Positions 26,332 through 34,724 of a stretch of 64,000 nucleotides of DNA are shown in pieces (position 1 is the stretch's first letter; each line of letters starts with the position of its first letter). A program made the translations under genes and the position numbers. The stretch comes from Streptomyces pacificus (GTDB taxonomy: Bacteria; Actinomycetota; Actinomycetes; Streptomycetales; Streptomycetaceae). The stretch is taken from positions 62,001 to 126,000 of the forward strand of contig NZ_BLLG01000007.1 of NCBI RefSeq assembly GCF_011766325.1, read 5' to 3'. The notes beneath the pieces are model-generated. The model was not told where the DNA came from. It searched no databases and worked only from the letters and a program-made list of their open reading frames with translations.

Positions 26332-26611
26332 ATGACGACCGCAGCCTTAGCACCTCCCGCACAACCGCCCGAGCAGAACGCGAGCTACAGGTTCACCGCG
26401 CCCCGATTGCCGAGCACGCCCGCTCTCGCCCGGCACCGGGTCGCCGACCTGCTGCGCTTCGGCGGGCGCGCGCACCTCGCCGAGCGCGCCGAACTCTGCA
26501 CGTCCGAGGTGGCCACGAACGCGTACCTGCACACCGCCTCGCCTCTGATGACGGTAGAGGTGTCGCTCTCGACCGAGGGCGTAACCGTCTGCGTGCACGA
26601 TGGCGCCCCGG
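26332..26611 (+). pseudogene. HATPase_c anti-sigma-like ATP-binding protein, truncated
   Basis: From ATG 26332: MTTAALAPPAQPPEQ, then SYRFTAPRLPSTPALARHRV, AELCTSEVATNAYLHT (N-box), VEVSLSTEGVTVCVHDGAPG. The GHKL domain should continue with a GRGL motif, but at about 26600-26611 it runs into transposase sequence. It is the third member of the Xre/DUF397/ATPase set, destroyed by the insertion or deletion. Confidence 0.8.
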
Positions 26612-27462
26612 GACGTAAACACCCGGCGGGGCAAGCCGGTGTGGAAGCAGAACCCCTCCACCGGCAAGTGGGAACTCGTCGCGGACGCCTGGCACATCGG
26701 CTTCGTCGACGCGATCGGCGGACGCGGTCTGTTCGGCCAGGTCGAGGGCCGCAACTCCGCCTCCGTCGCAGACTGGCTCACCTCCCAGCCCGCATCCTGG
26801 CGCGAGCAGGTCCGCTACGTCGCCATCGACCTGTGCTCCACCTTCCGCGCAGCCGTCCACCGGGCGCTGCCCCACGCGGCCGTGGTCGTGGACTGCTTCC
26901 ATGTCGTGCAGCTCGCCCAGCGCCACCTCGCCGACCTGCGCCGCCGTCTCGCCTGGAAGCAGCACGGCCGCCGGGCCCGCAAGGGCGACAGCATCTACAC
27001 CGTCCGCAAACTCCTGCGCCGCAACAAGGAAGACCTCACCGAGGATCAACGCACCATCCGCAAGGTCGAGTTGGACCACTTGGGCACCTACGGCCGACAG
27101 ATCCACGCGGCATGGAAGGCCAAGGAACTGCTGCGTGACCTCCTCGGCCTGGCCGTCAGCCGTACCTACGTCACCCCCGACCGCTCCACGATCTCCGTCG
27201 CCCGCCACCGCTTCTTCGCCCACGTCGCCGACCACGCATACCTGCCCGAACTCGTCACCCTTGCCGAGACCGTCGAGCAGTGGTGGGACGGCATCGAGAC
27301 CTACCTGATCACCGGTTCACCAACGCTGCCTCCGAAGGCAACAACCGCCTCATCAAGCTCGAAGCGCGTAACGCCTTCGGCTTCAGGAACCGAGAGAACC
27401 AACGTCTGCGCTCACGCTGTGCAACCACTCGGCGGAGCCGACGGGAGGCGCACCCCCACTAA
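26600..27462 (+). pseudogene. ISL3-family transposase fragment
   Basis: Matches the DDE part of ISL3 transposases: RRGKPVWKQNPSTGKWELV, VAIDLCSTFRAAVHRALPHA, VVDCFHVVQLAQRHL, RHRFFAHVADHAYLPEL. A one-base deletion near 27312 shifts the frame, after which FTNAASEGNNRLIKLEARNA and ENQRLRSRCATTRR complete the usual C-terminus. The N-terminal zinc-ribbon half is missing. No terminal inverted repeats recognised, so it is not an intact insertion sequence. Confidence 0.85.
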
Positions 27463-27474
27463 ATTCGAAGACCC

Positions 27475-27948
27475 GAATTGGTTCAGGGTGATTCCGGCGC
27501 CGCCCTGCTCGGTCGGCGGGATGTTGAGAAGGGTCCAGATTTCCCGGTCGTCGTCAAAGCTTGCGCCGCGGCCGGGCCCGTGGTCGCGCAGGTACCCGTC
27601 GGGGACGAGCAGCCGTGCGCGGGCGAGCCGCAGGTCGCGAATCCATGACGTCCATGTCGTATCGAGCGCGTCGAACAAGTCGTACAGGGGAGCGCTGTAG
27701 TCGCTGCGCCCGAACGGCGAGCCGCGGTGCTTGCGGTGGGGCCGGATGTTGGGGCAGTAGGCGGCGGTCAGCAGGTCGATACCGGTCTCGATCGCGTCGC
27801 CGTCGGGGCCGAGCGAGTCGGCGAGGGCGGCGACCTCGGGGTGCTCGGTGAGCGGCACCCGCACGCCGAGGCTCTCGGCCGACCCCTGATAGAGCCCGTG
27901 CTCGATCCGGCCCGGGGAGTGCCGTTCGAGGTGGCGCCACACCGTGCA
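27475..27948 (-). pseudogene. Phage portal protein fragment
   Basis: Minus-strand frame reads VWRHLERHSPGRIEHGLYQG, VPLTEHPEVAALADSLG, IDLLTAAYCPNIRPHRKHRG, PFGRSDYSAPLYDLFDAL, SWIRDLRLARARLLVPDGYL and WTLLNIPPTEQGGAG. This is the central segment of actinophage (SPP1 gp6-like) portal proteins. It is cut off upstream at about 27948 by GC-rich chromosomal-looking sequence and downstream at about 27475 next to the transposase fragment. It shows that the element was at least partly a tailed-phage genome. Confidence 0.75.
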
Positions 27949-28190
27949 TTGAGCGGACGCGGCGACGGCGGCGGGAGCGGGCCGCGCGGGTGTCGGCGGT
28001 CCCAGCCATGGTCCCAGTCGTGGTCCCAGTGGGCCCGATCCGGCATTCCCCGGTCCCCGCGGCTCGGACGGGGGAGGGGCAGGAGGCCCACGGCTGCTGT
28101 GCCCGGCGGGGGGCGGTGCCTCCGGTCGGGCCGCACGGCACCGCGCCCCGCACCCGTGAGGACGGGGGCGGGGCGCGGCGAAGCTGCGGG

Positions 28191-28559
28191 TCAGCGGTTG
28201 GCGCAGATCACGTACACCGAGATGCCCACGTCGCCGTAGCGGTTCTGGCGGCCGAGGCCGATCCAGCCCCGTCCGTCGTCGGTCGGGAACGAGCCGACCA
28301 GGATCGCGTCGCTGCCCTGGGCCTCCGCGCCGCCGCTGATGGCCACCTTCCCGCCCGGGCAGTAGGCCACCCGCCGCTGGAAGTTCGGCACGTTCTGGTT
28401 CGGCAGCTTGATGACCTGGTACCCGTCGATCGCCGCCTGGGCGGCCGGGGCCGCCTTCGGCTCGGCAGGCGCCTTGCCGTCCGCCGCCTGTGCCCAGCCG
28501 ACACCCGACACCAGGGCCAGCGCCAGCGCACCCGCACCGAGAGCCTTCTTGCCTCGCAT
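28191..28559 (-). CDS. Small secreted protein
   Basis: 122 residues. Signal peptide MRGKKALGAGALALALVSGV with an AQAA-like cleavage region near residue 26. A short Lys/Ala/Pro linker is followed by a compact beta-rich domain (YQVIKLPNQNVPNFQRRVAY, CPGGKVAISGGAEAQG, GWIGLGRQNRYGDVGISVYV, ICANR) with two Cys that may be disulfide-bonded. ATG 28559 with GAGGAG upstream. Function unknown. Confidence 0.82.
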   Translation of the reverse strand: MRGKKALGAGALALALVSGVGWAQAADGKAPAEPKAAPAAQAAIDGYQVIKLPNQNVPNFQRRVAYCPGGKVAISGGAEAQGSDAILVGSFPTDDGRGWIGLGRQNRYGDVGISVYVICANR

Positions 28560-29070
28560 CCTGCTCCTCAAGCCTTGTGGGGTCCCGCCTGCCGGGACCC
28601 GCGGCGCCCGCCACTCTGCCATCCCGAACTACCCCAAAAAGCCATTCATCAGGGCAAACACCCGAAATGAATGACAAGGAGGCATGGGGGGCGCGTACAT
28701 GGGATGCCCGAGCGCCCCGCGTGCGTCGGACACGTCGACCGGCGGGGCGCAACCGAGGCAGGAACCCGTCCGGGAGGGGGAGACGGGGGCCTACGGGGCG
28801 AGCCCGCGCGGCGTCGCGCCGTACCGTGCCCGCCGGCTGCTGCTCCCGGCGGCTGCGAGGCTTCGCCCGGCACCCGGTAGGCGACCGGGGTGACCGGGGT
28901 GACCGGGACGGCTGAGGCGGTCGAGGCGGTTGAGGCGGTCGAGGCGGCTGAGGCGGCTGAGGGGAGGACCGAGAGGAAGGCCGCGCGGAGGGCGGACCGA
29001 TGAGTTCTCCAGCCCGGCGCGGTCTGATCGCACAGCGGAACGAGCGGTCGACGGAACGGAGACGGGGAGA
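28560..29070. other. 511-bp intergenic region with 9-bp repeats
   Basis: No convincing gene. An AT-richer patch at 28625-28680 may hold promoters. A run of 9-base GAGGCGGTC-type units (about 28882-28962, preceded by GACCGGGGT copies) precedes the hydrolase gene. Open frames here lack family similarity. Confidence 0.5.
28882..28962. repeat. 9-bp degenerate tandem repeat
   Basis: About three GACCGGGGT units, then six GAGGCGGTC/GAGGCGGCT units in phase, just upstream of the hydrolase gene. On the reverse strand they would read as an SRLSRLDRLNRLDRL-type peptide, but I see no evidence that this is translated. Confidence 0.75.
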
Positions 29071-29907
29071 ATGCCGGAAATTGGCGCGAAAGCCGCGGTC
29101 GTGAAGTCGACGACGGTCTCGGGCGACGGGACGGAGATCGCCTTCGAGCGGTCAGGCAGCGGTCCGGCCGTGATCCTGGTCTCGTCGGCGCTGGCCGACC
29201 GGTCCGATGCCGCGAAGCTCGCCGGCCTGCTGTCACAGCACTTCACCGTGATCAACTATGACCGCCGCGGCCGGGGTGCCAGCGGAGACGGCGCGGACTA
29301 CGCCGTCGGGCGCGAGGTGGAGGACATCGCGGCGCTCATCGGCGAAGCCGAAGGCCCGGTCTCGGTGTTCGGCAGTTCCTCCGGCGCCGTGCTGGCGCTG
29401 CGCGCGGCCGCGGCGGGGCTGGAGATCCGGCGGCTGGCACTGTACGAGCCGCCCTTCGTGGTCGACGACGACGGTTTCGGACCGCCCCCGGGCTTCGCAC
29501 GGCGCATCGACGAACTGATCGCCCAGGACCGGCGAGGCGACGCGGTGAGGTACTTCATGACCCGGGCCCAGGCGATGCCGTGGTTCGTCGCGGCCTCCAT
29601 GCGGTTCGTGCCGGGTGTCTGGCCGAACCTCAAGGCGCTGGCCCACACGCTGCCGTACGACATCGCGGTCATGGGCGACACCCAGCAGGGCAAGCCGCTG
29701 GAAGCGGACGTGTGGTCGGCCGTGAAGGCCCGGACGCTCGTTCTCACCGGAGGCAAGAGCGCCGCGGGGTTCCAGCGCGCCGCGCGGGCACTGGCGGGCG
29801 TGCTGCCCGACGGTGGGCATCGGACGCTCGACGGCCTCAACCACGGTGCCGTGGTGATGGCTCCCGGGAAGCTCGCACCGGGTCTCGTGGACTTCCTGCG
29901 GAGCTGA
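29071..29907 (+). CDS. Alpha/beta hydrolase
   Basis: 278 residues of the alpha/beta hydrolase fold. Strand/oxyanion segment AVILVSSALADRS, DRRGRGASGDGADYAV, nucleophile elbow FGSSSGAVLALRAAA (Ser in GSSSG), TLVLTGGKSAAGFQRAA, and catalytic His in LDGLNHGAVVMAPG. Probably an esterase- or chloroperoxidase-like enzyme; substrate unknown. ATG 29071 follows GGAGACGGGGAGA. Confidence 0.9.
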   Translation: MPEIGAKAAVVKSTTVSGDGTEIAFERSGSGPAVILVSSALADRSDAAKLAGLLSQHFTVINYDRRGRGASGDGADYAVGREVEDIAALIGEAEGPVSVFGSSSGAVLALRAAAAGLEIRRLALYEPPFVVDDDGFGPPPGFARRIDELIAQDRRGDAVRYFMTRAQAMPWFVAASMRFVPGVWPNLKALAHTLPYDIAVMGDTQQGKPLEADVWSAVKARTLVLTGGKSAAGFQRAARALAGVLPDGGHRTLDGLNHGAVVMAPGKLAPGLVDFLRS

Positions 29908-30004
29908 CCCCGTGCCCCCGGGGCGGGCGGCGCGCTGCGGCGCACGGTGCGGACGGCCCGCCGCCCGCGCCGGTGTCCGCCCGCCGCGCGTACCGGTATC
30001 GGCC

Positions 30005-30060
30005 CGCTCCGTGCACGGCTGCCGGCCGGCCTCGCTCCGTGCACGGCTGCCGGCCGGCCC
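30005..30060. repeat. 28-bp tandem duplication
   Basis: Two 28-base copies starting CGCTCCGTGCACGGCTGCC that differ only at the last base, in the spacer between two convergent genes. Function unknown. Confidence 0.85.
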
Positions 30061-30206
30061 CGCACCGGGTGCCGGACGGGGTTCCCGTGGGCGCGCCCGG
30101 GCCGGGGCGTGGCGGCCGCGTCGGCGGGCGGGGCGGTCGGACCCCTTCCCGTCCGTCGTCCACGGGGGGCCGGGCACGCGGGCGGGCGGAAGGCGGCCCA
30201 TGCGGC

Positions 30207-30707
30207 TCAGGGCAGGCGCGGGAAGCGTGCCTGGAGGTCCCAGAGCACGGGGTTGCCGCCCAGCGCCTCGTGCATGTCGGTGAGATCGGCGACCAGATCG
30301 TGCAGAAAGTCCCGTGCCTCCCGCCGCAGTTCGCCGTGGTTGACGGTGAGCGGTGCCTCGTCGCCGGGCCTCCATTCGGCCTCCACGTCGACCCAGCCGA
30401 AGCGGCGCTCGAAGAGCATGCGGTCGGTCGATTCGGTGAAGTCGATCTCCGCGTACTGCGGTTGCGATGCCCGGCTGCCCTTCGGGTCCCGGTCCAGCCG
30501 CTCCACGGTGTCGCACAGCGCCCAGGCGAAGTCGAGCACCGGCACCCACCCCCAGGCCGTGGACACCTCCAGGTCCGCCCGGGTGTCCGCGAGGTAGACG
30601 TCACCGCAGAAGAGGTCGTGGCGCAGGGCGTGGACGTCCGCGGTCCGGTAGTCGGTCTGCGGAGGGTCCGGGAAGCGCCGGGAGAGGGAGTAGCCGATGT
30701 CGAGCAC
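30207..30707 (-). CDS. Hypothetical cytosolic protein
   Basis: 166 residues, no signal or membrane segment. MLDIGYSLSRRFPDPPQTDY, FCGDVYLADTRADLEVSTAW, DFAWALCDTVERLDRDP, FGWVDVEAEWRPGDEAPLTV, ARDFLHDLVADLTDMHEALG. Resembles proteins annotated as hypothetical throughout streptomycetes; function unknown. GTG 30707 has CACCAT six bases upstream and only a very close GGAG, so the start may be leaderless. Confidence 0.78.
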   Translation of the reverse strand: MLDIGYSLSRRFPDPPQTDYRTADVHALRHDLFCGDVYLADTRADLEVSTAWGWVPVLDFAWALCDTVERLDRDPKGSRASQPQYAEIDFTESTDRMLFERRFGWVDVEAEWRPGDEAPLTVNHGELRREARDFLHDLVADLTDMHEALGGNPVLWDLQARFPRLP

Positions 30708-30891
30708 GCTCCGATGGTGCCACGGCGCAGCGGCTCGCCCGTATGTGCGGGCGGACGGCCGTGGATTCCGGGTGGGGCCCGCGCTCCGGGCCGGGAGTGC
30801 CGCCCGCGCGAAGGAGCTCCGCCGGGGCGCCGCCCGTTCCCCAGTGCGCCGGGCCCGACCTCATCGGACTTTCCCCACCTAGGATCGCCCC

Positions 30892-32295
30892 GTGGACCAG
30901 CGATCCTCCCTCCGCGCCCTGGCACCCGTCGCCGCCCTCCTCCTGCTGACGGCATCGGCATGCACGGGGAGCGGAGAGGGCACCGGCACCGGCGGCACAC
31001 CCGGAGCCCGAGGGCTGCGCGATCCGTACTTCCCCGGGCAGGGCAACGGCGGGTACGACGTACAGCACTACGGCCTCGCCCTCGACTACGAGCCGAAGCC
31101 CAACCGGCTCAGCGGCACCGCCACCCTCACCGCCCGCGCCACCCAGGACCTCAGCGCCTTCAATCTCGATCTGCACGGCCTGGCCGTCGACGGCGTGACC
31201 GTGAACGGCGTCCCGGCCGGAGTCGGCCGCGCCGGCGATGAACTCACCGTCCGTCCGCGCGGGGTCGTCGGCGACGGCAGCACCTTCCGGACCGTCGTGC
31301 GCTACTCGGGCAGCCCGCGGAGCGTCACGGGCCCGGACGGCTCCGAGGAGGGCTGGCTGAGGACCGAGGACGGAGCCATCGCGCTGGGCGAGCCGCAGGG
31401 GTCGATGGCATGGTTCCCCGGCAACCACCACCCCAGCGACAAGGCCGCCTACGACATCACCGTCACCGTGCCGAAGGGGCTGACCGCGGTCTCCAACGGG
31501 GAACTCAGGTCCCGGCGGCCGGCGGCCGGAGGCAGCAGGACCACCTTCGCCTGGCACTCGCCCGAGCCCATGTCGAGCTATCTCGCGACCGTGGGTATCG
31601 GCGAGTACGACGTCAGGACCTCACGTCCCGGGGGAGGCGTCCCCGAGTTCACCGCCGTCGACAGGACCGTCGCGGCGCGGAGCGAGAAGGTGCGTACCCG
31701 CATCCCCGTGGTGCTGCGGTGGGCGCAGAGGAACTTCGGCCCCTACCCCTTCTCGTCCACCGGGGCGATCGTCGAGCGCGCGGACGACGTGGACTACGCA
31801 CTGGAGACGCAGACGCGGCCCGTGTACCCGGCCGGTGCCTTCAACGAGGAGTTCCTCGTGCACGAGCTGGCCCACCAGTGGTACGGCAACTCGGTCTCGC
31901 CGAAGCAGTGGAAGGACGTGTGGCTGAACGAGGGCTTCGCGACCTACGCGGAGTGGCTGTACGACGAGGAGTTCAGGGACGTCCCGGCGCAGAGGCGTTT
32001 CGAGGAGGAGTTCCAGGACGACGGAAACTGGGCCTTCCCGCCCTCCGAACCGCCGAAGGACGACCTCCTGGGCGCGCCGGTGTACGGGCGCGGGGCGATG
32101 GTCCTCCACAAGGTCCGGCAGGCCGTCGGCGAGGATGCCTTCTTCGGCCTGTTGAAGAGCTGGGCACGGGAGCACCGTCACGGCAACGCGTCCACGGAGG
32201 ACTTCACCGCCCATGTGGAGGAGAGGTCGGGCAAGGACCTGTCGGGGCTGTGGGACGTCTGGCTCCATGGCGACGGCAGGCCCGCGGAGCGGTAG
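30892..32295 (+). CDS. M1-family metallopeptidase lipoprotein
   Basis: 467 residues. The lipobox LLLTASACTG gives a membrane-anchored extracellular enzyme. The N-terminal beta domain has YDVQHYGLALDYEPKP. The zinc site HELAHQW (about 324-330) is followed by the third ligand Glu 18 residues on in DVWLNEGFATYAEW. It probably trims peptides from the N-terminus outside the cell. The usual GxMEN motif is replaced by YALETQTRP, a form found in some actinobacterial M1 enzymes. GTG 30892 has TAGGAT six bases upstream and no Shine-Dalgarno. Confidence 0.93.
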   Translation: MDQRSSLRALAPVAALLLLTASACTGSGEGTGTGGTPGARGLRDPYFPGQGNGGYDVQHYGLALDYEPKPNRLSGTATLTARATQDLSAFNLDLHGLAVDGVTVNGVPAGVGRAGDELTVRPRGVVGDGSTFRTVVRYSGSPRSVTGPDGSEEGWLRTEDGAIALGEPQGSMAWFPGNHHPSDKAAYDITVTVPKGLTAVSNGELRSRRPAAGGSRTTFAWHSPEPMSSYLATVGIGEYDVRTSRPGGGVPEFTAVDRTVAARSEKVRTRIPVVLRWAQRNFGPYPFSSTGAIVERADDVDYALETQTRPVYPAGAFNEEFLVHELAHQWYGNSVSPKQWKDVWLNEGFATYAEWLYDEEFRDVPAQRRFEEEFQDDGNWAFPPSEPPKDDLLGAPVYGRGAMVLHKVRQAVGEDAFFGLLKSWAREHRHGNASTEDFTAHVEERSGKDLSGLWDVWLHGDGRPAER

Positions 32296-32476
32296 CACCC
32301 GCCGGTCCCCGGCTGCTCCCCGGCCGGTCCCCGACGGGTCCGTCTGCTCCGTCTGCTCCGTCTGGTCCTTCTGCTCCGTCTGGTCCTGTCCGTCCCTCGC
32401 CGTTCACGCCGGCCGGTGGCGTCGCGGTGATCCGTGGCGGCTGCCGCGGGCAGACCCCGGACCGCGGGCGGACACG

Positions 32477-32514
32477 CCGGAGGTCCCGGCCGGGACGGCG
32501 GCCGGGACCTCCGG
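32477..32514 (-). terminator. Terminator after terD
   Basis: 15-bp perfect inverted repeat CCGGAGGTCCCGGCC / GGCCGGGACCTCCGG with an 8-base loop, 11 bases beyond the terD stop. Confidence 0.8.
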
Positions 32515-32525
32515 GGGCGCGTGCG

Positions 32526-33101
32526 TCAGACGTTGACGCCGAAGTCCTGCGCGATGCCGACCAGACCCGAGGCGTAACCCTGGCCGACCGCGCGGAACTT
32601 CCACTCCGTGCCGTTGCGGTACAGCTCGCCGAAGACCATCGCGGTCTCGGTGGCGGCGTCCTCGCTGAGGTCGTAACGGGCGATCTCGGTGCCGCCCGCC
32701 TGGTTCACGACGCGGATGTAGGCGTTGCGCACCTGGCCGAAGTTCTGGCCGCGGTTCTCGGCGTCGTAGATGGACACCGGGAAGACGATCTTGTCGACGT
32801 CCGGGGCGAGCCCGGACAGGTTGACGTTGATCTGCTCGTCGTCGCCGCCGCCCTCGCCGGTGCGGTTGTCGCCGGTGTGGACGATGGACTGGTCCGGCGT
32901 CGACTTGTTGTTGAAGAAGACGAAGTGGCCGTCGGAGACGACCTTCCCGCCGCCGTCGACCGCGATCGCGGATGCGTCGAGGTCGAAGTCGGTGCCGGTG
33001 GTGGTACGGACGTCCCAGCCGAGGCCCACCGTGACGGCGGTCAGGCCCGGTGCCTCCTTGGTGAGCGAGACGTTGCCGCCCTTGGACAGGCTTACGGCCA
33101 T
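32526..33101 (-). CDS. terD: TerD-family stress protein
   Basis: 191 residues, standard length. [41 protein letters not shown] (the first Ca-binding segment), [61 protein letters not shown]. Calcium-binding cytosolic protein of the tellurite/general stress group; streptomycetes carry many paralogues. AGGGACC lies upstream of the ATG. Monocistronic. Confidence 0.95.
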   Translation of the reverse strand: MAVSLSKGGNVSLTKEAPGLTAVTVGLGWDVRTTTGTDFDLDASAIAVDGGGKVVSDGHFVFFNNKSTPDQSIVHTGDNRTGEGGGDDEQINVNLSGLAPDVDKIVFPVSIYDAENRGQNFGQVRNAYIRVVNQAGGTEIARYDLSEDAATETAMVFGELYRNGTEWKFRAVGQGYASGLVGIAQDFGVNV

Positions 33102-33250
33102 GAGGAGGTCCCTTTCCTCGTCGAGTGCAGTGCCGGTCGGGCTTCGTGCGTTTCCGAAGCTACCGTTACCGTCCCCAACGCGGGCGGAGTGCCACCAGGT
33201 TCCCCGTCTCCGGTGAAAAGTACGTGACGTGCTCGCCCGCGGGGGCGACC

Positions 33251-33685
33251 ATGGGACGTATGTCCGGGCCCTATGTCGTTCGCGGCTCGGTCTCCCTGCC
33301 GGAGGCCGAGCTCATGTGGCGTTTCTCGCGCTCGTCGGGCCCTGGAGGCCAGCATGTCAACACGAGCGACTCCCAGGTGGAGTTGCGCTTCGACCTGGCG
33401 GCGACGAAGGCACTGCCGGCCGTGTGGCAGGCGCGGGCCCTGGAGCGCCTCGCGTCCCGGCTGAACGGCGGTGTGCTCAGCGTCCGCTCGTCGGAGCACC
33501 GCTCCCAGTGGCGCAACCGGGAGGCGGCGGCGGTCCGTCTGGCGGCGCTCCTCGCGGAGGCCACCGCGCCTGAGCCGAGGCGGCGCCGGCCCACGAAGGT
33601 GCCGCGCGGCATCAACGAACGCCGTCTGCGTGAGAAGAAGCGCCGGGGGGAGACCAAGCGCGGACGGAGCGCCCGCGACTGGTAG
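33251..33685 (+). CDS. arfB: Alternative ribosome-rescue factor ArfB (YaeJ)
   Basis: 144 residues. GGQ motif in [20 protein letters not shown], which hydrolyses peptidyl-tRNA on stalled ribosomes, and a basic C-terminal tail ([20 protein letters not shown], then [13 protein letters not shown]) that enters the mRNA channel. No codon-recognition domain, which distinguishes it from RF1/RF2. ATG 33251 is used; ATG 33260 (MSGPYVV) is equally possible. Confidence 0.93.
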   Translation: MGRMSGPYVVRGSVSLPEAELMWRFSRSSGPGGQHVNTSDSQVELRFDLAATKALPAVWQARALERLASRLNGGVLSVRSSEHRSQWRNREAAAVRLAALLAEATAPEPRRRRPTKVPRGINERRLREKKRRGETKRGRSARDW

Positions 33686-33758
33686 CCGGGGCCCGCGGCC
33701 GGAACGACCGCCGCGGGTTCCGGTCGGGCCCGGCACGGCGGCGCCCGGACACCGGGCC

Positions 33759-34322
33759 TCAGCCCAGGTGCCGGTAGCGCCCGCGGAAGTACGTCAGGGG
33801 GCCGCCGTCCGCGCTGGGCACTTTTGCCCTCAGGACGCGGCCGATCACCAGGGTGTGGTCGCCGGCCTCGACGCGCTGCTCGGTCCTGCACTCGAGGACC
33901 GCCAGTGCGCCGCCCATCAGCGGTGCGCCGCACACCTCCCCGCGGGTGTACGCGGTGTCCTCGAAGAGGAGCCGGTCGCTGATGCGCCCCTTCATGGAGA
34001 AGCGGCCCGCGATGTGCCGCTGGCTCTCGGAGAGCAGCGACGCGCCCCACATGGGCTGCTCGGCCAGCAGGTCGTCCATGCGTGAGCCGTTGCGCAGGCT
34101 CACGAGCACGAGCGGGGGGTCGAGCGAGACGGACATGAACGCCGTCGCGGTCATGCCGACGTCCTCCCCGCGCGGCCCGTCCTCCGCCAGGGGCGGTTCG
34201 TGCGCCGTGATCAGCACCACTCCGGCGGCCAGCCGGGACATCGCGGCACGGAACTCGTCGTCGCTCACCCCCTCAGCATGGAGGACGGTCGCGGTACTCG
34301 GGGCGGCACTCGTCTGGGACAC
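33759..34322 (-). CDS. Flavin reductase-like FMN-binding protein
   Basis: 187 residues of the flavin_reduct (HpaC-like) family. FRAAMSRLAAGVVLITAHEP, DVGMTATAFMSVSLDPPLVL, VSLRNGSRMDDLLAEQP, FEDTAYTRGEVCGAPLMGG, GDHTLVIGRVLRAKV. It probably supplies reduced flavin to a two-component monooxygenase, but none is adjacent. GTG 34322 is chosen because TACCGT lies six bases upstream and no Shine-Dalgarno is present. Confidence 0.88.
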   Translation of the reverse strand: MSQTSAAPSTATVLHAEGVSDDEFRAAMSRLAAGVVLITAHEPPLAEDGPRGEDVGMTATAFMSVSLDPPLVLVSLRNGSRMDDLLAEQPMWGASLLSESQRHIAGRFSMKGRISDRLLFEDTAYTRGEVCGAPLMGGALAVLECRTEQRVEAGDHTLVIGRVLRAKVPSADGGPLTYFRGRYRHLG

Positions 34323-34724
34323 GGCCGCACGGTAGCCGCGTCCCGCGCCCGGCCGCATCGGGCCAGAGGACCAGCCGGGGCCTAGGACCCCGGCAGGGGC
34401 CGCCGAGGTCGGCAGGGGCCGCCGAGGTCGGCACCCGGGCCGCTCCCCGCCGGCGCCGTGCGGTTCCGCGGGATTCCCGCTCGTCCCACCGGGTTTGCGA
34501 TCCGGAAGGGCGGAACGCGCCCTCCGGGGCGCCCCCACCGCCATGCCGTCCCCATCATCATCTGATGTGACTTGAGTCACAGAGGACGGTAATTGTTGAC
34601 CCTGTGTACCGGGTGGACAGCTCGCTGTGATTCAGTGGCGGGAACACTGCGTCAATCGGATGCAATCAGTGGAGTCGGCGAGGAACCCGGAGTCAGCTGT
34701 TCGAGGTCTCGGGGAGAGCGAGCG
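34323..34724. other. 402-bp divergent promoter region, flavin reductase / cdgB
   Basis: No gene. Holds GC-rich repeated GGCAGGGGCCGCCGAGGTC copies (34394-34430) and, at 34555-34640, an AT-richer stretch with the Crp-type palindrome. TTGACC at 34596-34601 may be a -35 box. Confidence 0.5.
34566..34581 (+). promoter_or_regulatory. Crp-type palindrome upstream of cdgB
   Basis: TGTGACTTGAGTCACA matches the Crp consensus TGTGA-N6-TCACA exactly and the Streptomyces form GTG-N6-GNCAC. A BldD box (TNACNC(A/T)GNGTNA) has similar arms but one more central base, so BldD is the alternative. It lies 144 bases before the cdgB ATG. Confidence 0.6.

Larger units (their letters stand above)
18106..27948. mobile_element. 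Decayed tRNA-Thr-integrated element (prophage/AICE remnant)
   Basis: Begins at the tRNA-Thr 3' end with a tyrosine integrase pseudogene, then an Xre-type repressor and divergent excisionase-like gene, a five-gene cargo operon, a DUF397/Xre/ATPase regulatory set, an ISL3 transposase fragment and a phage portal fragment. Base composition is visibly less GC-rich than the flanks over 18.1-26.6 kb. I find no second copy of the tRNA 3' end at the right side, so the right attachment site appears lost and the right boundary (somewhere in 27.47-27.95 kb) is a deletion scar. Confidence 0.8.

Noticed and set aside
26600..27462. Intact ISL3 insertion sequence
   Set aside because: N-terminal half missing, frameshift near 27312, no terminal inverted repeats found.
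27412..28752. 446-codon single protein covering the portal match
   Set aside because: Only 27475-27948 resembles portal; the upstream part is low-complexity and antisense to nothing recognisable. Treated as a fragment.
28684..28893. 69-codon plus-strand frame with AAGGAGG just upstream
   Set aside because: The Shine-Dalgarno is only a base or two from the ATG and the product is disordered Arg/Gly/Pro sequence.
34566..34581. BldD box
   Set aside because: Arms fit BldD, but the palindrome centre is one base too short; Crp consensus fits exactly. Kept as the alternative reading only.
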